A DNA stretch of 57,071 bases from Myxococcales bacterium (GTDB taxonomy: Bacteria; Myxococcota_A; Polyangia; Polyangiales; Polyangiaceae): positions 1-57,071 of the forward strand of contig JAAZAA010000191.1 of assembly GCA_012514535.1 (NCBI GenBank). The letters run 5' to 3'. Position numbers and translations under genes: made by a program. Under the pieces are notes generated by a model, which saw only the letters and a program-made list of their open reading frames with translations, was not told the origin of the DNA and searched no databases. Below, piece after piece: positions 49,777 to 57,071 of this stretch; position 1 is the first letter of the stretch, and each line of letters starts with the position of its first letter.

Positions 49777-51680
49777 CAGTCCCTCTCCTCCAGCCGCGCC
49801 GAGAGGCGCTCGGCCTTCATGCGTTGCCAGTCGCGCACCACCTGCATGGCCACCGGCACGGCGTTCTTACCGCCGCCGCCGCCGTGCTCGACGAGCACCA
49901 CCACGGCGATCTCCGGCGACTCCGCGGGCGCATAGCCCGCGAACCAGGCGTGGTCACGGTTGAAGTACCAGACGCGATCCGGGTCCACGCCCCGCGGCGT
50001 GACCTGGGTCACCTGGGCGGTCCCCGTCTTGCCCGCCATGTCGACGCCCTCGATCCGCGCGCCGTAGGCGGTCCCCTCCCGCTCCGTCACGACGCCCTTG
50101 AGGCCACGACGCAGCAGGTTCAGGCGCTCGGCGTCCAGATCGACGACGCGCCGCACGCGCGGCGGGAAGTCCTGCACGACCGTACCGTCGCTCGTCTCGA
50201 TGCTGCGCACCACCTGCGGACGGTAGAGCGTGCCGCCGTTGGCGAGGGCGCCGTAGCCGAGGGCGAGCTGGAGGACGTTCACCGTCGTGGCGCCCTGACC
50301 GATGGCCGCCAGCAGGGTGAAGCCGCCGCGGAACGCGCCCTTGTAGCGCCGCGTGTACCATCCGCGCGTCGGCATCCGGCCCCGCGCCTCCGGGTTGATC
50401 CCGACGCCCGTGGTCGCGCCGAAGCCGAACTTCATGCCGACCTCCGCGAGGCGGTCGATGTGGATCTGCGACCCGAGCTCGTAAAAGTAGGTGTTGCAGG
50501 AGCGCACCATGGCCCGGTGCAGATCCACCCGCCGATGCACGCCCGTGCAGCGGAAGAAGCGCTTGCCGAACTTGTAGCCGCCGCGGCAGTCGACGATCGT
50601 GTCGGGGCGAATCAGCCCCTCCTCCAGCCCCGCCAAGGCCGTGAACGGTTTGTAGGTCGACCCCGGCGGATAAGCGGCGGACATCGTTTTGTCCAAGGTC
50701 GGCTTCAGGGGGTCGGCGTAGTAGCGCTTGAAGGCGTCCTGGACCGCCGCCTTGCCGCTGCCCCCGGAGACGATGTTCGGATCGAAGCTCGGCTTGGACA
50801 GGGCGGCCAGGAGGCGGCCCGTGCGCACGTCGACCACCACGACGGCGCCAGCGAGCTGCCCGCGCATCGCCCGCTCCGCCGACCGCATCAGCTCGATGTC
50901 CACCGTCAGGGAGATGTCGCGCCCGGGCAGCGGCTCCTGGATCCTGTTCTCGCCCAGGTAACGCTCCTCGAGCTCGTCGACGTGGTCGCTGTTCGCGCTC
51001 TTGCGGATGAAGCGACGCCACCCCCTCTGCCCCCGCAGGTAGCTCTCCCAGCGTCGCTCCACCCCGACGGCGCCCAGCCGGTCCCCCGCGCGGTACCCGG
51101 CCTCGGGCTTCTGGGCGAGCAGCTCCCCGTCCACCTCACGCATGTAGCCGAGCAGGTGGGCGCCGAGCTCCCCGTGAGGGTAGTAGCGGACCGGCGCAGG
51201 GGTCACGTCGACCCCACGCAGGGAGCCCGCGTGCGTCTCCAGAGCGGCCACCGCGTCGCGGCTCACGTCCACCTTGATGAGGGTCTGCTGCTTGGCGCGA
51301 TTGCCGCCCTCCTCCTTGAGCGCGACGATCTTCTCGCGGAGCCCCTCCGCCTCACCGGGCGACAACCCCATCATCGCCACGACGCGCGGCCAGGTCTCCT
51401 CCAGATCGATCCGGTCGGGGACGACGTGCACGTTGTAGGCGGGGCGGTTCGCCGCCAGGACCTTTCCCTGAGCATCGCGAATGACCCCCCGCGTCGTCGC
51501 CAGCCTGCGCTCTCCCACGATGTTGCGGCGCGCCTGCGCCTCGTGGACGTCCCCGCGCACGATCTGCAGGACCGCGAGGCGCACGGCGAACACCGAGAAG
51601 CTCATGACGATGAACAGCACGAGCCAGCGGAATCTCTTTCGAAATTCACCGACGTCGGAGCGCTGCGCGAGGGAGGTCAT
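49776..51680 (-). CDS. mrdA: Penicillin-binding protein 2 (elongation transpeptidase)
   Basis: 634 residues from ATG 51680. N-terminal span (FRWLVLFIVMSFSVFAVRLAVLQ), pedestal domain, then the transpeptidase domain: SxxK as PPGSTYKPF (near residue 340), SxN as VRSCNTYFYELG, and KTG as MAGKTGTAQV (near 550). It cross-links the glycan strands made by RodA. It starts 29 bases after the mreD stop and overlaps rodA by one base. Confidence 0.96.
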   Translation of the reverse strand: MTSLAQRSDVGEFRKRFRWLVLFIVMSFSVFAVRLAVLQIVRGDVHEAQARRNIVGERRLATTRGVIRDAQGKVLAANRPAYNVHVVPDRIDLEETWPRVVAMMGLSPGEAEGLREKIVALKEEGGNRAKQQTLIKVDVSRDAVAALETHAGSLRGVDVTPAPVRYYPHGELGAHLLGYMREVDGELLAQKPEAGYRAGDRLGAVGVERRWESYLRGQRGWRRFIRKSANSDHVDELEERYLGENRIQEPLPGRDISLTVDIELMRSAERAMRGQLAGAVVVVDVRTGRLLAALSKPSFDPNIVSGGSGKAAVQDAFKRYYADPLKPTLDKTMSAAYPPGSTYKPFTALAGLEEGLIRPDTIVDCRGGYKFGKRFFRCTGVHRRVDLHRAMVRSCNTYFYELGSQIHIDRLAEVGMKFGFGATTGVGINPEARGRMPTRGWYTRRYKGAFRGGFTLLAAIGQGATTVNVLQLALGYGALANGGTLYRPQVVRSIETSDGTVVQDFPPRVRRVVDLDAERLNLLRRGLKGVVTEREGTAYGARIEGVDMAGKTGTAQVTQVTPRGVDPDRVWYFNRDHAWFAGYAPAESPEIAVVVLVEHGGGGGKNAVPVAMQVVRDWQRMKAERLSARLEERD

Positions 51681-51709
51681 GGGGGTTCAGCGAAGCCGTG
51701 GGAGGAAGC

Positions 51710-52291
51710 TCAAGGGGGGGTGATCGTGCTCCCCGGGGAGGACGAGGAGCTCCCCGGCCCCGTGCGGCCTTCGATGTGCAGCCGATGGGCGAGGGCAAAG
51801 AGGAACGGCGCGCAGAGAGCGGTGCCGACGGCGCGGGGCAAGACCACCATGCCGATCTCCACAGGCCGACGGTTGTCGGCACCGAAGATGGCCAACAACG
51901 TGAGCAGGATCGCGCTCTCGATCAAGGAGAACGCAAAGGCGAGCGGCACGCGGGTCATGAACGCCTGAGCACTCAGACGAACGCTGGCGATGCGAGCCAG
52001 CCACCACAGCGCGACCGCCGTGAAGCGGAACAGGAACATGGGCGCTGGCCCCAAGAGATCGAGGGCCCAGCCCATGCCATAAGCGAGCAGGGCGCCCCGA
52101 GCCATCGAGTGCTCGTGGATCCCGAGGTAGACGATCAGCGGCAACACCAGGTTCGGGGTGGCGCTCTGGAGCCAGCTGCCCACGGGGAGCCCGCCCACCT
52201 CGAGCCCGCTCAGGGGAGCCAGGAGGTGCCACAGGTTGCTCTGGACGAGGACCAGCAGGACCCCCACGGCGAGGTACGCCGCATTCCTCAT
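51710..52291 (-). CDS. mreD: Rod-shape determining protein MreD
   Basis: 193 residues, slightly longer than usual. Five to six membrane helices: AAYLAVGVLLVLVQSNL, ATPNLVLPLIVYLGIH, RGALLAYGMGWALDLLG, and others. The acidic/Gly motif GMGWALDLLGP after the third helix is typical of MreD. It has a Ser/Pro tail. It sits between mreC and mrdA, 32 bases after mreC, as in other rod operons. Identification rests mainly on context and topology. Confidence 0.85.
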   Translation of the reverse strand: MRNAAYLAVGVLLVLVQSNLWHLLAPLSGLEVGGLPVGSWLQSATPNLVLPLIVYLGIHEHSMARGALLAYGMGWALDLLGPAPMFLFRFTAVALWWLARIASVRLSAQAFMTRVPLAFAFSLIESAILLTLLAIFGADNRRPVEIGMVVLPRAVGTALCAPFLFALAHRLHIEGRTGPGSSSSSPGSTITPP

Positions 52292-52323
52292 GCCGTGCCT
52301 CCTCTACCCGCGCCGATCATGGT

Positions 52324-53220
52324 TCACCGCTCCACGCGCCGACGATCTTCGGCAGGGCCGCAGTCCTCCTTCTCTTCCGTGAGCACGATGAGCACCTCGT
52401 CCAAACGCGAGAAGTCGACCGTTGGCTCTGCCTCGACGGACTGGTAGATCCCGAAATCCCGCTTCACCACCTCGGTGACGCGCGCCACGGGGATCCCCGC
52501 CGGGAAGCGGCACCCCTTGCCGCTGGTCACCAGGAGATCACCGACCTCGACCCCGTCGTCCGTGCCCACGTACTCGACCCGGACCACGTAGCGGGAGTCG
52601 TCGCCGATCCCCCGCACGAAGCCTCGGGCCCCGGTCCGCTCCACGACCACGTCCGCGCCGAAGCCGCTGTCGACGACGAGCTGGACGGTGGCGGAGTCCC
52701 CCACCACCCGCTTGATCACCCCCACCGCGCCGTCCAGCGCGACCACGGGCATGTTCTGCCGCACCGCGACGCCCGGATGATCCAGGACGATGTGCGCGAC
52801 CCGGAAATAGGCGTTGGTGTCCTTGCCGATGACGAGCGCGCTCGCCGTCTCGGCCGGAACCGTGTCCCGGAGCCCCAGGAGGCTACGCAGGCGCTTGTTC
52901 TCTGCGCGGACGCGGGCGAGCTCCCGCGTCTCCGCCCGGAGACGCGACACCTCGTGGTAGAGTTCGTTGTTGTCCCGCTTGACGTCGACCAGATAGACGT
53001 AGTCGCCGACCAGGTGAGAGACCCCGCGCCCCAGGGCCGCCGCGGCGTACTGCACCGGCGCGGCGACACGCATGAGGCTCTGATCGAGCCAGTTCATGTC
53101 TTCGGGGCGCCGAATGGTGGCCCGCAAGAAGAAGAACGGCAGCGCCAGCAGCAGAACGACGACGAACGTGTCTCGGTAGCGCTTGTAAAAGCCCAAGGCG
53201 ACTATCCTCGAAAGCCCCAC
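52324..53220 (-). CDS. mreC: Rod-shape determining protein MreC
   Basis: 298 residues from GTG 53220. One N-terminal span (TFVVVLLLALPFFFL), then a coiled coil (NNELYHEVSRLRAETRELARVRAENKRLRSLLGL) and two beta-barrel domains: IGKDTNAYFRVAHIVLDHPGVAVRQNMPVVALDGAVGVI and GDLLVTSGKGCRFPAGIPVARV. It is a periplasmic scaffold linking MreB/MreD to PBP2. It starts 67 bases after the mreB stop. Confidence 0.95.
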   Translation of the reverse strand: MGLSRIVALGFYKRYRDTFVVVLLLALPFFFLRATIRRPEDMNWLDQSLMRVAAPVQYAAAALGRGVSHLVGDYVYLVDVKRDNNELYHEVSRLRAETRELARVRAENKRLRSLLGLRDTVPAETASALVIGKDTNAYFRVAHIVLDHPGVAVRQNMPVVALDGAVGVIKRVVGDSATVQLVVDSGFGADVVVERTGARGFVRGIGDDSRYVVRVEYVGTDDGVEVGDLLVTSGKGCRFPAGIPVARVTEVVKRDFGIYQSVEAEPTVDFSRLDEVLIVLTEEKEDCGPAEDRRRVER

Positions 53221-53287
53221 GGTGAGCGCCGGGCCACCGCGAGAACGTGAATTGCAGTCCGGGGCTTAGCACGTACCCGGCGAAGGC

Positions 53288-54702
<1,415 letters not shown>

Positions 54703-55587
54703 TCAGTCGTCGTCGCGCTCCCAGCGGTGCCAGGTCCCGGCGCCGCCCCGTTCGCGCTTCGGCGCTCGCTCGGGAGCGCGCTTCTTCTTTTCCTTCTTGC
54801 GCTTCTTTTCGTCGCGGCGCCCCGAGCCCTCATCCATGCCGGGGGGTGGGCCCGAGGCCAAGCGCCCAGGAAAGCCGTCGTGGACCTCCGAGGCTTCGCC
54901 CGGATCGAAGTCGTAGCGCGGCGGTCGAGCGCTCGGTGGCCCCCCGAACCGAGCGCTCCCCCGGCCCGGTTCCGTCCGCCCAGGGCCTTCGAAGCGCCCG
55001 GCGGAGTCGCTCGGTCCCGGCGGAGGTCCGCCCTTTCCACGGGGCTGCGCTGGCGTGACCACGATCGTGCGTCCCCGCACCTGAGCACCCGCCAAGCGTT
55101 CGACGGCGGCGGCCGCCGCCTCGGACGAGTCGAGGGTCACGAAACCGAAGCCGCGCGGACGGCCATCGGGCCCCACGGGAAGGGACACGCGAGCGACCGG
55201 ACCCAGCTCGTGCTCCACGAACAGGGCCTCGACCTCCTCGGTCGTGGCTTCGTACGGAAGCTTGCCGACGAACACCGTCCGATCATCAGCCCGGGGAGCG
55301 CGCTCACCCGGTCCCCGCCGGGGTCCCTCTTGGGAGAAGCGCCGTACGCTGATCGTGCGTCCTCCATGGACGAGACCATCGACGGCTTGCCGCGCCGCTT
55401 CTGCGGCGTCTGCGCTCGCGAAGCTCACGAAGGCGAACCCGCGAGGACGCCCGGACTCCCGATCCCGGGGAACGTGTACGTCCGCCACCGCCTGCCCGCT
55501 GCCTTCGAAGATGTCGCGGAGAGCCGCCTCGTCGATGGAGTCGGCCAGACCCCCCACGAAGAGCTTCCGCGCGTCGTCCGCACCCAT
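54703..55587 (-). CDS. RNA-binding protein with two RRM domains
   Basis: 294 residues from ATG 55587, with CAGGA about 8 nt upstream; the open frame upstream to 55860 is not protein-like. RRM1 (about 7-82) has RNP2 KLFVGGL and RNP1 RGFAFVSF. RRM2 (about 103-178) has RNP2 TVFVGKL and RNP1 RGFGFVTL. The ~115-residue tail is Gly/Pro/Arg-rich then strongly basic (KKRKKEKKKR). Most bacterial RRM proteins have a single domain and are about 80-120 residues. It probably binds single-stranded RNA and may act in cold or post-transcriptional control. Confidence 0.9.
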   Translation of the reverse strand: MGADDARKLFVGGLADSIDEAALRDIFEGSGQAVADVHVPRDRESGRPRGFAFVSFASADAAEAARQAVDGLVHGGRTISVRRFSQEGPRRGPGERAPRADDRTVFVGKLPYEATTEEVEALFVEHELGPVARVSLPVGPDGRPRGFGFVTLDSSEAAAAAVERLAGAQVRGRTIVVTPAQPRGKGGPPPGPSDSAGRFEGPGRTEPGRGSARFGGPPSARPPRYDFDPGEASEVHDGFPGRLASGPPPGMDEGSGRRDEKKRKKEKKKRAPERAPKRERGGAGTWHRWERDDD

Positions 55588-55898
55588 GTTCGTCCTGCGT
55601 CGATCCAGAGCTTGATGCGCGATTGCCCGATGAAGATACCGACGTCCCCAGGGCCCATCAACCCGTGTCGGTCGATGCCCCTCCCCGCGAAGCGTCGTGC
55701 CGGACCTGCAAATCGCGCCTTGGGGTCCGGGGCGGCCCTCATAACCGAGATGGGCGCGGCTCAGCAAGGACTCCCGGCAGACGTCAACTCCCGGCAGGTC
55801 GCCCCGCGCCGGACCTCCCCAGGGCTCGCCCGTCGCACAGGGGCGTCGCGCCGGCACCAACGAGTTGGCACTAGCCCCGCGGGCCTGGCGATGGAACC
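55588..55898. other. Intergenic region between divergent RRM and kinase genes
   Basis: 311 bases that must serve both genes. The RRM frame stays open through it, but the composition is not protein-like. No repeat, RNA or clear promoter is recognised. Confidence 0.45.
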
Positions 55899-56834
55899 AT
55901 GCGCGCCGTGCGAACCACCGTGATCGTCAACCCGAGCGCGGCCAGCGGGCGCGCGGGGCGCCTCGAGGGGCAGATCCGTGAGGACCTGGAAAGCGCAGGG
56001 ATTTCTTACGTCTGGGCGCCCACCGAGGGGCCACGCCACGCCACCGAGCTCGCTCGACGCGCCGTCGAAGACCAGGTGGACACCATCCTCACGGTGGGCG
56101 GAGACGGGACCCTCAACGAGGTGATCCATGGTTACTTGGACGAAACGGGGCGCCCGCGCCGTGGTCCCGCGCTCTGCGTGCTCCCCGTGGGAACGGGGGG
56201 TGACTTCCGCAAGACCTTCGACTGGGAGGACGGCGTCGCCGCCGGTCTCGAGCGCCTGCGGCGGGGGCGCAAGCGTCCCCTCGACCTGGGGCTCGTGGAG
56301 CTCACGCGCCTCGACGGCTCCCTCGAGCGCCGCGCCTTCGTCAACATCTTGAGCTTCGGGGTCGGTGGCGTGACTGATCAACTGGTCAACGCCGGCCCCA
56401 AGTGGATCGGCGGCAAGGCCGCGTTCTTCTTGGGCGCGCTGCGCGCCACGTTCGCCTATCGACCCGTGCCAGTGGAGGTCCTGGTGGACGGAGACGCCTG
56501 GCTGACCAGCCCCATCCTGAACGTCGCCCTCGCCAATGGCCGTTTCTTCGGGGGGGGCATGCACATCGCGCCCGAGGCGGACCCGAGCGACGGATGGCTG
56601 GATCTCGTCGCGATCACCGACCGCAACGCCGTGCAGAGCCTCGGCCTGGCTCCGTACCTCTACCGAGGCACTCACATGAACCAGGCAGGGGTGCATGGCC
56701 GTCGAGGTCGCCGGGTCGAGGCGCGGCCCACCCGGCCCGACGCGGAGGTCCTGATCGACCTCGACGGCGAAATGCCCGGCAAGCTCCCGCTCACCGCCGA
56801 GCTCGCGCCGGGCGCCATCGACCTCCTCGTCTGA
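55899..56834 (+). CDS. Diacylglycerol kinase family (YegS/DgkB-like) lipid kinase
   Basis: 311 residues from ATG 55899. The DAGK catalytic domain is complete: VIVNPSAASGRAG at the N terminus, VDTILTVGGDGTLNEVIHGYL with the ATP-binding GGDGT motif, and VLPVGTGGDFRKTF. The C-terminal beta-sandwich part (ANGRFFGGGMHIAPEADPSDGWLDLVAI) is typical of the YegS/sphingosine-kinase group. It would phosphorylate diacylglycerol or another lipid alcohol. It ends at TGA 56832-56834. The following ~237 bases hold no gene. Confidence 0.92.
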   Translation: MRAVRTTVIVNPSAASGRAGRLEGQIREDLESAGISYVWAPTEGPRHATELARRAVEDQVDTILTVGGDGTLNEVIHGYLDETGRPRRGPALCVLPVGTGGDFRKTFDWEDGVAAGLERLRRGRKRPLDLGLVELTRLDGSLERRAFVNILSFGVGGVTDQLVNAGPKWIGGKAAFFLGALRATFAYRPVPVEVLVDGDAWLTSPILNVALANGRFFGGGMHIAPEADPSDGWLDLVAITDRNAVQSLGLAPYLYRGTHMNQAGVHGRRGRRVEARPTRPDAEVLIDLDGEMPGKLPLTAELAPGAIDLLV

Positions 56835-57071
56835 CCAGCGCGCTCGTCCGGGCGGCGCAGCTCGTGGGGGCGCTCGCCGCGCGCGCTCAGGGGCGGCGGC
56901 GCGTCCGGTCGCCGCCGCTCTCCGCAGCTCGTCGAGGCCGCAGCTCATCCCCGATACCTTAGGCGCGGGCGCCGCCCGTCAAGCTCGGGTTTTGGCGAGG
57001 CTTTCGCGAGCACCGGAGCGGAACGTACGTGGGTACTTGAGCACCGGAGCGCAGCGGAAACGAAGCCAAAA

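Overview
This 57,071-base window is very GC-rich and densely coded. It looks like chromosomal DNA of a myxobacterium (Myxococcota, probably Polyangiales-like). That placement is an inference from gene content: a GltJ/AgmX-type protein (zinc ribbon, GYF, one membrane span, TonB-like end), two TolQ-TolR-TolR operons, a MopE-like metal-binding motif, a double-RRM protein and many Pro/Ala-rich linkers. No insertion sequence, prophage or CRISPR array is visible. Most genes are housekeeping or lineage-specific.

Layout. 1-2.6 kb: the end of murJ, the GTPase engB, an unknown one-span protein, and tRNA-Val(CAC) with its terminator. 2.6-13.9 kb: a membrane glycosyltransferase with a C-terminal sandwich module, two tandem Bor-like lipoproteins, a lone biotin carrier, a membrane alkaline-phosphatase/sulfatase-fold protein, xerC/D, an ABC-2 permease with an unknown partner, and hisF coupled to an unknown protein. 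13.9-25.1 kb: a zinc-ribbon membrane protein, an ErpA-type Fe-S carrier, rpoH, RNase P RNA, the GltJ-like protein, a MshEN-receiver-TPR protein, and an ntrC-type regulator followed by queA and tgt. 25.6-36.2 kb: a small unknown protein, 2-oxoacid:ferredoxin oxidoreductase (korAB), a 46-residue basic protein, clpS-clpA and a fused 5-oxoprolinase/hydantoinase. 36.2-48.5 kb: two divergent TolQ-TolR-TolR operons separated by about 1.16 kb; then a membrane pyrophosphatase homologue without its catalytic residues; then a SWIM-SNF2 helicase. 48.6-56.8 kb: the elongation operon mreB-mreC-mreD-mrdA-rodA, a two-RRM protein and a diacylglycerol-kinase-family enzyme.

The most interesting region is 36-45 kb. 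Each of the two motors has one TolQ/ExbB and two TolR/ExbD subunits, the same composition as the AglRQS gliding motor of Myxococcus xanthus. One operon also encodes a periplasmic Cys-rich partner. The other is followed by a 'dead' H+-pyrophosphatase that keeps the fold's sequence pattern but has lost the Asp/Lys sites that bind Mg-pyrophosphate. With the GltJ-like protein at 17.9-19.8 kb this suggests an uncharacterised proton-driven envelope machine; the functional link is inference.

Secondary themes are short tandem repeats of 13, 14 and 15 bp confined to intergenic DNA, stem-loops between cistrons of the reverse motor operon, and several genes with no Shine-Dalgarno but a -10-like hexamer 7-10 nt before the start (possible leaderless transcripts).
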